In this document: positions 1 through 8,513 of the stretch, one piece after another | How the letters are laid out: the number at the start of each line of letters is the position of its first letter | Numbering within the stretch: position 1 is the first letter of the stretch | NCBI GenBank assembly: GCA_021841985.1 | Contig: JAKCCP010000112.1 | Location: 1 to 32,757, forward strand | Direction: 5' to 3' | DNA length: 32,757 nucleotides | DNA from: Pseudomonadota bacterium | Lineage (GTDB): Bacteria; Pseudomonadota; Alphaproteobacteria; Acetobacterales; Acetobacteraceae | Translations under genes and position numbers: made by a program | Notes under the pieces: model-generated | The model's database searches: none | Told to the model about the DNA's origin: nothing | The model's input: the letters and a program-made list of their open reading frames with translations, nothing else

Positions 1-1095
1 GCGCTGAAAGAGGGCCGGCCGCCGCGCTATGACGGGCGCTGGCGCGATCGTGACCCGGCCGAGGCGCCGCCCGGGATCGCCCCGGCGATCCGCCTCAAGG
101 CGCCGCGCGAGGGCGAGACGGTGATCGAGGATCTGGTGCAGGGGCCGGTCCGGGTCGCCAATGCCGAACTCGACGACATGATCATCCTGCGCAGCGACGG
201 CACGCCCACCTATCTCCACGCCGTCGTCGTCGATGATCACGATATGGCGATCACCCATGTCATCCGCGGCGACGACCATCTCACCAATACCTTTCGCCAA
301 GCGCAAATCTATCAGGCGATGGGCTGGGAGCTGCCGCGCTTTGCCCATATCCCGCTGATCCACGGGGCTGACGGGGCCAAGCTTTCCAAGCGCCACGGCG
401 CGGTCAGCGTGCTCGAATTCCGCGAGCAAGGGTTTTTGCCGGAGGCGCTCTGCAATTACCTGCTGCGGCTCGGCTGGGGCCATGGCGATGCCGAGATCGT
501 CTCGCGCGCCGACGCCATCCGGCTGTTCGATCTCGATGGGGTGGGCCGCGGCGCGGCGCGCATGGATTACGCCAAGCTCACCCATCTCAACGCGGTCTGG
601 CTGCGCGCCGCCGATGACGCGCGGCTGACCGCGGAGGTGATGGCGCGGCTCGCCGGCGTGCCCGGCCTCAGGCTCGATGACGTGGCGCGGGCGCGCATCC
701 TCGCCCTCATGCCGCCGCTCAAGGAACGCGCCCGCACGCTGGTCGAACTCGCCGACAGCGCCGCCTTCCTCGCCCGCGAGCCGCCGCTACCTCTGAGCGA
801 GAAGGCGCGGGCGTTGCTCGATCCGGCGGCGCGGGCGCTGCTCCGTGATCTCGCCGCCGTGCTCGCCGAGACCGCGTTCACGCCGGACGCCTTGGCCGCG
901 GCGCTGCGCGCCTTCGCCGAGGCGCGGGGAAAAAAACTCGGTGAGGTCGCGCAACCGCTGCGCGCCGCCCTCACCGGCGCCACCACTAGCCCGCCGATCG
1001 ATGCGACCCTCGCCGTTCTCGGGCGCGCGGCGGCGCTGGCCCGCATCGCAGCCATTCTCGCCGCGCCGGACGCGACTTCACCGGACGCGACTTGA
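1..1095 (+). CDS. gltX: Glutamyl-tRNA synthetase, C-terminal part (5' end outside window)
   Basis: Class I aminoacyl-tRNA synthetase that charges tRNA(Glu) with glutamate in the cytoplasm. The frame is open from base 1, so the N-terminal HIGH region lies upstream of the window. The visible part contains the end of the Rossmann catalytic domain (HVIRGDDHLTNTFRQ, about base 265), the KMSKS-type loop as AKLSKRHG (about base 378), and then the helical anticodon-binding domain ending in an Ala/Arg-rich tail. Many alphaproteobacteria carry two GltX paralogues, one of which also misacylates tRNA(Gln) for the GatCAB route. The fragment does not show which one this is. The last codons come from a 15-bp tandem duplication (PDATS-PDAT). 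Family identity is clear; only the paralogue type is open. Confidence 0.95.
   Translation, partial: ALKEGRPPRYDGRWRDRDPAEAPPGIAPAIRLKAPREGETVIEDLVQGPVRVANAELDDMIILRSDGTPTYLHAVVVDDHDMAITHVIRGDDHLTNTFRQAQIYQAMGWELPRFAHIPLIHGADGAKLSKRHGAVSVLEFREQGFLPEALCNYLLRLGWGHGDAEIVSRADAIRLFDLDGVGRGAARMDYAKLTHLNAVWLRAADDARLTAEVMARLAGVPGLRLDDVARARILALMPPLKERARTLVELADSAAFLAREPPLPLSEKARALLDPAARALLRDLAAVLAETAFTPDALAAALRAFAEARGKKLGEVAQPLRAALTGATTSPPIDATLAVLGRAAALARIAAILAAPDATSPDAT
1066..1095 (+). repeat. 15-bp tandem duplication at the 3' end of gltX
   Basis: CCGGACGCGACTTCA (1066-1080) is followed directly by CCGGACGCGACTTGA (1081-1095), 14 of 15 identical. It stays in frame and adds five codons, and the single difference (C to G) creates the TGA stop. 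It is probably a replication-slippage event at a dispensable C-terminus. Confidence 0.8.
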
Positions 1096-1204
1096 CAGGG
1101 TGGCGCGAGAGGCGATTTCCAGGGTCGATCGGTTCGGCTATGAACGCCGTCGAGACACGCGGCCGCTGGTCCCTCCGGCGCGCCCAATCAGGGGAGAAGA
1201 TCAG

Positions 1205-1738
1205 GTGCTGTTCCGCCGCCTGCCGACGCTTGCGCTGCTGAGCGGCGCGCTTGCCGCCACCGCCTGCACCATGCCGCCCGCCAATCAGGGGATGCCGGGG
1301 CCGATCGTCCATCTCGGCCTGATGCCCAATGACCCGACCGCCTGTCTCGGCCCGGTGCGCGCCACGAGCAACATGCCGCTCCTGCGCGACGCCAAGCTCG
1401 GCGCGACCAATGGCGAGGCCAAGCTCACCGGCTGCGTCATCAACCCCGGCCCGCTCGGCTACCGCGCCATCATCGTCGAGATCACGTTTTTCGACTCGGA
1501 AGGCCATATCCTGAGTTCGGTGACGCGCGACAGCATCGATTTGCCGGCCTATTCGGCGAGTCCCGCAGCGCAGACCGGGGCGCCGCGCTGGCTGATCCCG
1601 ATCGATGTCAGCGCCGACCCCAACGCCGTCCAGGCCGAGGTCGTGGTGCATGCCCTGGTCTGCGCCGGCGCGGGTCTGCGCGGCTGCACCGAGGAGCATG
1701 ACACCAGTGTCGTGAGCGTTTCGGCGGCGAAGACCTGA
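1205..1738 (+). CDS. Putative lipoprotein of unknown function
   Basis: Predicted secreted or lipid-anchored protein of 177 residues. I do not recognise the family. The GTG at 1205 is chosen because AGGGGAGAAG lies about 7 nt upstream and because it begins a typical signal peptide: Arg-rich start (LFRR), hydrophobic core (LPTLALLSGALA), then a lipobox-like ATA-C with Cys20. The mature part starts with a Pro/Gly-rich linker, followed by a compact, possibly beta-rich domain containing several Cys (CLGP, GCVI, VCAG, GCTE) that could form disulfides in the periplasm. A longer in-frame opening extends back into gltX but lacks a sensible start. The gene sits 9 bp before pyrB and may be co-transcribed with it. 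Nothing ties it functionally to pyrimidine synthesis. The imperfect lipobox (-3 Ala) leaves lipidation uncertain. Confidence 0.7.
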   Translation: MLFRRLPTLALLSGALAATACTMPPANQGMPGPIVHLGLMPNDPTACLGPVRATSNMPLLRDAKLGATNGEAKLTGCVINPGPLGYRAIIVEITFFDSEGHILSSVTRDSIDLPAYSASPAAQTGAPRWLIPIDVSADPNAVQAEVVVHALVCAGAGLRGCTEEHDTSVVSVSAAKT

Positions 1739-1747
1739 AGGCGCGTT

Positions 1748-2689
1748 TTGGCCGACCCGCCGCGGCATCTGCTGGCGATCGAGGGGCTGCAACCGCCGCC
1801 GATCAGCGCTTTGCTCGATCTCGCCGAGAGCTACGTGCTGCTCAACCGCTCCGGCCAGACCGCGCGCGACCTGTTGCGCGGGCGCACGCTGATCAATCTC
1901 TTCTTCGAGGACAGCACGCGCACCCGCACCAGCTTCGAGCTGGCGGGAAAGCGGCTCGGCGCCGATGTCATCAACATGGCGGTGGCCAGCTCCTCGGTGA
2001 ACAAGGGCGAGACGCTGCTCGATACCGCCGCCACGCTGAACGCCATGCATTGCGACCTGCTGGTGGTGCGCCACAACCAATCGGGCGCGCCCAACCTGCT
2101 CGCCCAGAAGGTCGATGCCGCGGTGATCAATGCCGGAGACGGCACCCACGAGCACCCGACCCAGGCGCTGCTCGACGCTCTCACCATCCGCCGCCGCACG
2201 GGCCGGATCGCGGGCCTCGTGGTGGCAATCTGCGGCGATATCGTCCATTCCCGCGTCGCCCGCTCGAATATCCATCTGCTCACCACGCTGGGCGCGCGGG
2301 TGCGCGTGGTGGGCCCACCGACGCTGATCCCGGCGGCGATCGAGCGGCTCGGCGTGGCGGTGTTCCACGATATGGCCGAGGGCCTCGCGGGAGCGGACGT
2401 GGTGATGATGCTGCGCTTGCAAAGAGAGCGCATGATCGGCGGCCTGGTGCCGAGCGCGCGCGAGTATTTTCGCTTCTGGGGACTGGATGCCGCCAAGCTC
2501 GCGAAGGCCGCGCCCGCGGCGATCGTCATGCATCCCGGCCCGATGAACCGCGGTATCGAGATCGATAGCCTGGTCGCCGATGATCCCGCCCGCAGCGTCA
2601 TCCGCGAGCAGGTGGAGATGGGGGTCGCGGTGCGCATGGCGGTGCTGGATACGCTGGCGCGCGCCCGGCCGAAGCTGCGCAATGACTGA
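1748..2689 (+). CDS. pyrB: Aspartate carbamoyltransferase catalytic subunit
   Basis: Catalyses carbamoyl phosphate + L-aspartate to N-carbamoyl-L-aspartate, the first committed step of pyrimidine synthesis. The 313-residue length is normal for a catalytic chain. The carbamoyl-phosphate loop STRTR is at residues 56-60, the SSSVNKGET loop that contributes a lysine from the adjacent subunit lies around residue 80, HEHPTQ is at 134-139, and HPGPMNRG is near residue 260. The start is a TTG at 1748 giving [14 protein letters not shown]; this N-terminus matches the family and a GAAGG lies just upstream. The 3' end overlaps the next gene, a dihydroorotase homologue, by 8 bp, implying translational coupling. 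No pyrI regulatory subunit is present. This arrangement resembles the class of ATCases that assemble with a dihydroorotase-like partner. Confidence 0.97.
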   Translation: MADPPRHLLAIEGLQPPPISALLDLAESYVLLNRSGQTARDLLRGRTLINLFFEDSTRTRTSFELAGKRLGADVINMAVASSSVNKGETLLDTAATLNAMHCDLLVVRHNQSGAPNLLAQKVDAAVINAGDGTHEHPTQALLDALTIRRRTGRIAGLVVAICGDIVHSRVARSNIHLLTTLGARVRVVGPPTLIPAAIERLGVAVFHDMAEGLAGADVVMMLRLQRERMIGGLVPSAREYFRFWGLDAAKLAKAAPAAIVMHPGPMNRGIEIDSLVADDPARSVIREQVEMGVAVRMAVLDTLARARPKLRND

Positions 2690-3956
2690 TTTGCTGTTCA
2701 CCCGCGTGCGCCTGCTCGACCCCGCGAGCGGCCTCGACCGTCCCGGGGCGCTGTTGGTGCGCGATGGCGCGATCCTCGATTTCGGCGCCGCTCTCGGCCA
2801 ACCCGAAGGCGCCGAGGTGATCGACGGCGCGGGCGCGGTGCTTTGCCCCGGTCTCGTCGATCTGCGCGCGGCGCTCGGCGAGCCCGGCTTCGAATACCGC
2901 GAAACCATCGGCTCGGCGGCGATCGCGGCGGCGGCGGGTGGCATCACGACGATCGCCGTGCTGCCCGACAGCCGCCCGGCGATCGACGATCCAGCGCTGG
3001 TGCAGTTTCTTCGCGCCCGGGGCGACGCGACCGGCAGCCTCACCTTGCTGCCCTATGGCGCGGTGACGCGCGGCTGCCGCGGCGAGGAGCTGGCGGAATT
3101 CGGCCTGCTGCGCGAAGCCGGCGCGATCGCCTTCAGCGACGGCGCGCGCGCCATCGGGCCGGCCTCGCTGATGCGCCGCGCGCTTTCCTATGCGCGCGGT
3201 TTTGGCGCGCGCATCGTCCAGCACCCCGAGGAGCCCTCGCTCACCTCCGGTGGGGCGGCCACCGAGGGCGAACTGGCCACCCGCCTCGGCCTGCCCGGCA
3301 TTCCCGCCTGCGCCGAGGCGATCATGGTTGCCCGCGATATCCATCTCGCCGAGCTGACCGGCGGCATGGTGCATTTTTCCCGGCTCTCGACCGCGGCGGC
3401 GCTCGATCTCGTGCGCGCCGCCAAATCGCGCGGGCTCCCTGTCACCTGCGATACAGCGCCGCCCTATTTCGCGCTCAACGAGATGGCGATTGGCGAGTTC
3501 CGCAGCTATGCCAAACTCTCGCCGCCGCTCCGCGCCGAAGCGGACCGCGCCGCCGTCGCGGCGGCTTTGGCCGATGGCACGATCGATGCGGTGGTCTCCG
3601 ACCATCAGCCGCGCGATGCCGACGACAAGCGCCTGCCCTTCGCTGAGGCGGCGCCCGGCGGCGCCGGGCTTGCCACATTGCTCGCGGTGACCCTCGCCGA
3701 GGTCCATGGCGGGCGTCTCAGCCTGACGCGCGCCGTCGCATTGCTCACCGCCGCGCCCGCCGCCCTGTTCGGGATCGCCGCGGGGCGTCTGCAAAAGGGT
3801 GCGCCGGCCGATCTCTGCCTGTTTCACCTCGACCGCGCCTGGCGGGTGGTGGCGGGGGAGCTGCCGGGCAAGGCGCAAAACACGCCGTTTGACGGCCGCG
3901 CCCTGGAGGGACGGGTGATCGGCACCTGGAAGGCCGGGCGCCGGGTGTTCGGATGA
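2682..3956 (+). CDS. Dihydroorotase homologue, probably non-catalytic (PyrC'/PyrX type)
   Basis: Member of the class I dihydroorotase/amidohydrolase family, 424 residues, starting at the ATG that overlaps the pyrB stop. An active enzyme has HxH after the first strand (usually as DxHxH in PGLVDxHxHLREPG). Here the site reads [14 protein letters not shown], so Arg62-Ala63-Ala64 replace the two metal-ligand histidines. Other landmarks survive: His181 in QHPEE, His231 in VHFSRLST and Asp307 in SDHQP. A protein without HxH cannot hold the usual binuclear zinc site. In Pseudomonas, the pyrB-linked pyrC' product is an inactive homologue needed as a structural partner of aspartate carbamoyltransferase, and I infer the same role here. 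A catalytic dihydroorotase would then be encoded elsewhere. It overlaps plsY by 4 bp (ATGA). Confidence 0.9.
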   Translation: MTDLLFTRVRLLDPASGLDRPGALLVRDGAILDFGAALGQPEGAEVIDGAGAVLCPGLVDLRAALGEPGFEYRETIGSAAIAAAAGGITTIAVLPDSRPAIDDPALVQFLRARGDATGSLTLLPYGAVTRGCRGEELAEFGLLREAGAIAFSDGARAIGPASLMRRALSYARGFGARIVQHPEEPSLTSGGAATEGELATRLGLPGIPACAEAIMVARDIHLAELTGGMVHFSRLSTAAALDLVRAAKSRGLPVTCDTAPPYFALNEMAIGEFRSYAKLSPPLRAEADRAAVAAALADGTIDAVVSDHQPRDADDKRLPFAEAAPGGAGLATLLAVTLAEVHGGRLSLTRAVALLTAAPAALFGIAAGRLQKGAPADLCLFHLDRAWRVVAGELPGKAQNTPFDGRALEGRVIGTWKAGRRVFG

Positions 3957-4576
3957 GCGCCGACAGCCTCATGGGTGCCGATCCGGGTGGCCTCGCGCTC
4001 GTTTTCACGCTCGGCTATCTGCTCGGCGCCATTCCGTTCGGCCTGATCCTGACGCGGCTCGCCGGATTGGGCGATATCCGCGCCATCGGCTCGGGCAATA
4101 TCGGGGCGACCAACGTGCTCCGCACTGGGCGGCGTGGTTTGGCGGCGGCGACGCTTATTCTCGATGCCGCCAAGGGCGCGAGCGCCGTAATGCTCGCCGC
4201 ATTCCTGATCCCCGATGCGGCGAACCCCGTCTGGCTCGCCGGGCTCGGCGCGGTGCTCGGGCATATGTTTCCGCTCTGGCTCGGCTTTCGCGGCGGCAAG
4301 GGGGTGGCGACCGCGCTCGGCGTGCTGCTCGCCGCAAGCTGGCCGGTGGGCCTGCTCTGTTGCGCGGTCTGGCTGGCGGCGGCGTGGCTTTCCCGCCTCT
4401 CTTCGCTCGCAGCACTCGCCGCCTTCGCCGTCTCCCCGGTGTTGGCCGCAATTTTTGCCGACCGCATCGCGCTGCCCTTCGCGGGGCTCATCGCGCTGCT
4501 GATTTTCTGGCGCCATCGCGCCAACATCGCGCGCCTCCTGGCCGGCACCGAGCCGCGCATCGGGGAGCGGCGTTGA
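3953..4576 (+). CDS. plsY: Acyl-phosphate:glycerol-3-phosphate acyltransferase PlsY
   Basis: Inner-membrane enzyme that transfers an acyl group from acyl-phosphate to glycerol-3-phosphate, giving lysophosphatidate for phospholipid synthesis. The 207-residue length fits. The three conserved cytoplasmic motifs are visible: [14 protein letters not shown] (about residues 45-58), the [14 protein letters not shown] block (about 103-116), and a weaker third motif near the C-terminal helix. Hydrophobic segments alternate with these loops as expected for a multi-pass protein. It overlaps the preceding gene by 4 bp and its TGA overlaps the TTG of dprA, so the three genes are translationally coupled. 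The plsY-dprA adjacency is common in alphaproteobacteria. Confidence 0.96.
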   Translation: MSADSLMGADPGGLALVFTLGYLLGAIPFGLILTRLAGLGDIRAIGSGNIGATNVLRTGRRGLAAATLILDAAKGASAVMLAAFLIPDAANPVWLAGLGAVLGHMFPLWLGFRGGKGVATALGVLLAASWPVGLLCCAVWLAAAWLSRLSSLAALAAFAVSPVLAAIFADRIALPFAGLIALLIFWRHRANIARLLAGTEPRIGERR

Positions 4577-5751
4577 CCCCGCCGGACGCGCTCGAGCGGC
4601 TCACCCTCGCGCGCACCGAAGGGGTTGGCCCGATCACCTATCGCCGGCTGCTCCGCCGCTTCGGCTCGGCCACGGCGGCTCTGGCGGCACTGCCCGAGTT
4701 GGCACGGGCCGGTGGGCGGACGCGCCCGCCGCGCGGCCCGGCGCGGGGGGCACTGGCGCGTGAGATCGAGGCCCTGGCGCGCCAGGGCGGGCGGTTCCTC
4801 TTTCTCGGCACGCCAGACTACCCGCCGCTGCTCGCCCTGCTGGAAGACGCCCCACCAGCGCTGGCCGTGCTCGGCGGCGCCGGGCTCGACGGCCCACCAT
4901 TGTTCGAGCGCCCGGCGGTGGCGCTGGTCGGCGCGCGCAACGCCTCCCTCAACGGTCGCCAGATCGCCGCCGAGCTGGCCGAGGCCCTGGCGCGCGCCGG
5001 CCTCGTCGTGGTCTCGGGGCTGGCGCGCGGCATCGACGCGGCGGCGCATGACGGCGCCTTGCGGGCGGGAAACACCATCGCCGCGGTCGCCGGCGGGCTC
5101 GATCATCCCTATCCGCCCGAACACGCTGGCCTCCAGGCGCGCATCGCCGCCGGTGGCGCGGTGGTGGCCGAGGCGCCGCTTGGCACAGCGCCGCAGGCCC
5201 GCCATTTTCCCCGCCGCAACCGCATCATCGCCGGGTTGGCTCAGGGCGTGGTGGTGATCGAGGCGGCGCCGCGGTCGGGCAGCCTGATCACCGCGCGCCT
5301 CGCCGCCGAGACCGGGCGGGAGTTGTTCGCGGTACCTGGCTCGCCGCGCGACCCGCGCTGCCGCGGCAGCAACGACCTGATCCGCCAGGGGGCGCATCTC
5401 ACCGAGACGCTAGCCGACATCCTCGATAACCTGCCTGACCATCCGCTGCGCGAGGGCTTGGCGCGCGATCCGCTTTTCGCCGCCAGGGCGCCGGAGATCC
5501 GCGCGCCGCAAAGCGTCTGGGAAGAGCCGCCAGAGGGGGCACCAGAGGGGGCGCCAGCGCTTGCCGCCGGGCGGGAGGCGGTGCGCGCGCTGCTCGGCCC
5601 CGCGCCGATCGCGGTTGACGAGCTGGTTCGACATTGCCAGTTGTCAGCCTCCGCCGTGTTGGCGCTGCTGCTGGAGCTGGAACTTGCCGGTCAGGTGGAA
5701 ACCCTGCCGGGCAACCGTGTCGCGTTAATCGCCGGGCCGGGGGCGCCGTGA
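4573..5751 (+). CDS. dprA: DNA-processing protein DprA (Smf)
   Basis: Cytoplasmic protein that binds incoming single-stranded DNA during natural transformation and loads RecA. It is also widely conserved in species not known to be competent. From the TTG at 4573 it has 392 residues; GGGGAG lies 6-11 nt upstream and the start overlaps the plsY stop. An N-terminal helix-hairpin-like segment ([18 protein letters not shown]) is followed by the Rossmann-fold DprA core: [47 protein letters not shown] and [15 protein letters not shown]-terminal winged-helix-like DML1 domain (about residues 335-390) ends the protein. A Pro/Glu-rich linker with a short EGAPEGAP repeat joins the core and the tail. A longer reading frame begins inside plsY, but it lacks family similarity upstream of the TTG. 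Confidence 0.95.
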   Translation: MTPPDALERLTLARTEGVGPITYRRLLRRFGSATAALAALPELARAGGRTRPPRGPARGALAREIEALARQGGRFLFLGTPDYPPLLALLEDAPPALAVLGGAGLDGPPLFERPAVALVGARNASLNGRQIAAELAEALARAGLVVVSGLARGIDAAAHDGALRAGNTIAAVAGGLDHPYPPEHAGLQARIAAGGAVVAEAPLGTAPQARHFPRRNRIIAGLAQGVVVIEAAPRSGSLITARLAAETGRELFAVPGSPRDPRCRGSNDLIRQGAHLTETLADILDNLPDHPLREGLARDPLFAARAPEIRAPQSVWEEPPEGAPEGAPALAAGREAVRALLGPAPIAVDELVRHCQLSASAVLALLLELELAGQVETLPGNRVALIAGPGAP

Positions 5752-5793
5752 TCCCCCGGAGCGCCGGCTGAACCCTTCCTGAGCGGAAACCGC

Positions 5794-8511
5794 ATGTCCG
5801 ACGTTGTCGTTGTCGAATCCCCCGCCAAGGCCAAGACGATCAACAAATATCTTGGCGGCGGCTATACCGTGCTCGCGAGCTTCGGCCATGTCCGCGATCT
5901 CCCGCCCAAGGACGGCAGCGTCCGCCCCGAGCAGGATTTCGCCATGGACTGGGAGGCCGACGCGCGCGGCGAGAAGCAGGTCGCGGCGATCGCCCAGGCG
6001 CTCAAGGGCGCGCGGCGTCTCTATCTCGCGACCGACCCCGACCGCGAGGGCGAGGCGATTTCCTGGCATGTGCGCGCCATGCTGGAGGCGCGGCATGTAC
6101 TCAAGGGGGTCGAGGTCCACCGCATCACCTTCAACGAGATCACCAAAACCGCGATCAAGGCGGCGATCGCCCATCCGCGCGATCTCGACAACGCGCTGAT
6201 CGAGGCCTACCTCGCGCGCCGCGCCCTCGACTATCTCGTGGGCTTCACCCTCTCGCCGGTGCTGTGGCGCAAATTGCCGGGCAGCCGCAGCGCGGGCCGA
6301 GTGCAATCAGTGGCGCTGCGCCTGATCTGCGAGCGCGAGGCCGAGATCGAGGCTTTCCGCGCGCGGGAATACTGGACGGTGGAAGCCGATTTCCTCACCC
6401 CGCGCGACGCCCTCTTCACCGCCCGTCTCACCCATCTCGACGGCAAGAAACTCGACCCCTTCGACCTTGCCGACGAAGCCTCGGCGCTCCAGGCCAAGGC
6501 CGCGGTGGAGGCGGGGCGTTTTGTCGTCGGCAGCGTCGAGCGCAAGCGCGTCCGCCGCCACCCGCCGCCGCCCTTCACAACCTCCACGGTGCAGCAGGAA
6601 GCCTCGCGCAAGCTCGGCTTTGGCGCCCAACAGACCATGCGCCTCGCCCAGCAGCTCTACGAGGGGGTCGATATCGGCGGCGAGACCGTCGGGCTGATCA
6701 CCTATATGCGCACCGACGGCGTGCAGATGGCGCGGGAAGCGGTGGCGGCGATCCGCGATCACGTCAAATCCGCCTTCGGCGCCGCTTATCTCCCCGGCGC
6801 GCCGCGGGAATACCAGAGCCGGGCGAAAAACGCCCAGGAAGCGCACGAAGCGATCCGGCCGACCGATGTCGCGCTCACCCCCGAACGCGCCGCCCCGCAT
6901 CTCAGCGCGGAGCAGCGCCGGCTCTATGAGCTGGTCTGGAAGCGCGCGGTCGCCTCGCAGATGCAATCGGCGGAACTCGACCAGGTGAGCGTCGAGGTGG
7001 TCTCGGGCGGCACCAAGCTGCGCGCCACCGGCTCGACGCTGGCTTTTGACGGCTTCCTGAAACTCTATCGCGAGGATCAGGATGACGCCGCCGAGGAGGA
7101 AGAGGGCCGCATCCTGCCGCCGATGGCGACGGCGGACCCCTTGCGCATGGCCGGGGTGAGCGCCGAGGCGCGCCCCGCGGTGCGCGCCGATCAGCACTTC
7201 ACCCAGCCGCCGCCGCGCTATTCCGAGGCCTCGCTGGTCAAGAAGATGGAGGAACTCGGCATCGGCCGGCCCTCGACCTACGCCTCCATCCTCTCGGTGC
7301 TGCAGGAGCGCAACTATGTGCGCCTGGAAAAACGCCGTTTCATTCCCGAGGATCGCGGCCGCCTGGTCACCGCCTTCCTGGTGAGTTTTTTCAACCGCTA
7401 TGTCGATACCGGTTTCACCGCCGCCCTTGAGGAACAGCTCGACGATGTCTCGGGCGGCCGCATCGATTGGCGGGCGGTGATGCGCGCCTTCTGGGAGGCT
7501 TTTTCCAATTCCGTCGAGCAGACCAGGGATCTGAAAATCTCGGACGTGATCGAGGCGCTCGATCGCGAGCTTGGACCGCATTTCTTCCCCGCCAAGCCCG
7601 ACGGCAGCGACCCCCGCGCTTGTCCAGCGTGTGGCAATGGCAGGCTCGGCCTGCGGCTCGGCCGGTTCGGCAGCTTCATCGGCTGCTCGAACTATCCCGC
7701 CTGCCAATATACCCGCAAGCTCGCCATCGAAAGCGGCGAGGGCGAGGGCGAGACGCTGCGCGAGGGCCTGCGCCTGCTCGGCCAGCACCCCGAAACCGGC
7801 GAGGACATCACCGTCCGCCGTGGCCCCTACGGGCTCTATGTCCAGCAAGGCGAGCCGGTCGAGGACGCCAAGGGCAAAAAGCGAGTTCGCCGCGCCTCGC
7901 TGCCGCGCGGCATGGATGGCGAGCAGATCACCCTTGAGCAGGCGCTCGGTCTCCTCTCGCTGCCGCGCCGCATCGGGCTGCACCCCGAAACCGGCGAGCC
8001 GATCGAGGCGGGGCTTGGCCGGTTCGGGCCCTATGTGCGCATGGGCGGCGTGTTCGCCTCGCTCGACGCCGATGACGACGTGCTCGCCGTCGGCCTCAAC
8101 CGCGCGGTTGATGTCCTGGCCAAGAAGCTCGCCAGCGTGCGCGGCCTCGGCGCCCATCCCAAGGATCAGCTTCCGGTGCTGGTGCGCAAGGGCCGCTTCG
8201 GCCCCTATGTCCAGCACGGCCAATCGGTCGCCAATCTGCCGCGCGGGATGGACATGGAGGCGATCACGCTGGCCGAGGCGGTGGCGCTGCTCGCCGAGAA
8301 GGGCAAGACGCTGCGCCCGCGCGGCAAGGCCAAATCCCCCCGCGCCGCCGCGCCCGCGGGCGAGAAGGCAGCGGCAAAGAAGGCGGCGCCGAAGCCCGCC
8401 AAGCGCGTGGCCAAGAATGCAGGCGCAAAGAAGATGGGGGCGAAGAAAGCCGCGCCAAAAAGTAAAACCGCCTCGCCCGCTCCCCCGGCGCGGCGCAAGG
8501 CTGCTTCCTGA
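5794..8511 (+). CDS. topA: DNA topoisomerase I (type IA)
   Basis: Relaxes negatively supercoiled DNA by transient single-strand cleavage. It has 905 residues. The order is a Toprim domain from residue 1 (VVVESPAKAKTINKYLG, metal-binding DPDREGE near residue 80), the type IA core with catalytic Tyr304 in LITYMRTDG, and a C4 zinc finger (Cys610, Cys613, Cys631, Cys637). Three Topo_C-type repeats follow, each with a G-x-Y/F-G-x-YV core (RRGPYGLYVQ, GLGRFGPYVR, RKGRFGPYVQ). The last ~75 residues are a Lys/Ala/Pro-rich, probably disordered tail, as in other high-GC proteobacteria. The gene follows dprA by 42 bp with an AGCGGAAA-type ribosome site and precedes rnr by 2 bp. Function is secure; the tail may add non-specific DNA or RNA binding. 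Confidence 0.98.
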   Translation: MSDVVVVESPAKAKTINKYLGGGYTVLASFGHVRDLPPKDGSVRPEQDFAMDWEADARGEKQVAAIAQALKGARRLYLATDPDREGEAISWHVRAMLEARHVLKGVEVHRITFNEITKTAIKAAIAHPRDLDNALIEAYLARRALDYLVGFTLSPVLWRKLPGSRSAGRVQSVALRLICEREAEIEAFRAREYWTVEADFLTPRDALFTARLTHLDGKKLDPFDLADEASALQAKAAVEAGRFVVGSVERKRVRRHPPPPFTTSTVQQEASRKLGFGAQQTMRLAQQLYEGVDIGGETVGLITYMRTDGVQMAREAVAAIRDHVKSAFGAAYLPGAPREYQSRAKNAQEAHEAIRPTDVALTPERAAPHLSAEQRRLYELVWKRAVASQMQSAELDQVSVEVVSGGTKLRATGSTLAFDGFLKLYREDQDDAAEEEEGRILPPMATADPLRMAGVSAEARPAVRADQHFTQPPPRYSEASLVKKMEELGIGRPSTYASILSVLQERNYVRLEKRRFIPEDRGRLVTAFLVSFFNRYVDTGFTAALEEQLDDVSGGRIDWRAVMRAFWEAFSNSVEQTRDLKISDVIEALDRELGPHFFPAKPDGSDPRACPACGNGRLGLRLGRFGSFIGCSNYPACQYTRKLAIESGEGEGETLREGLRLLGQHPETGEDITVRRGPYGLYVQQGEPVEDAKGKKRVRRASLPRGMDGEQITLEQALGLLSLPRRIGLHPETGEPIEAGLGRFGPYVRMGGVFASLDADDDVLAVGLNRAVDVLAKKLASVRGLGAHPKDQLPVLVRKGRFGPYVQHGQSVANLPRGMDMEAITLAEAVALLAEKGKTLRPRGKAKSPRAAAPAGEKAAAKKAAPKPAKRVAKNAGAKKMGAKKAAPKSKTASPAPPARRKAAS

Positions 8512-8513
8512 TC

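Noticed and set aside
986..3043. Antisense open frame of 685 codons opposite gltX, the lipoprotein gene and pyrB
   Set aside because: A high-GC shadow: it covers three unrelated genes, shows no domain and is His/Arg/Gly-rich.
2682..3956. Active dihydroorotase
   Set aside because: The HxH metal site is replaced by Arg-Ala-Ala.
8340..8511. Foreign or frameshifted sequence at the topA 3' end
   Set aside because: The Lys/Ala/Pro-rich tail is common in topoisomerase I of high-GC bacteria and the frame continues cleanly.
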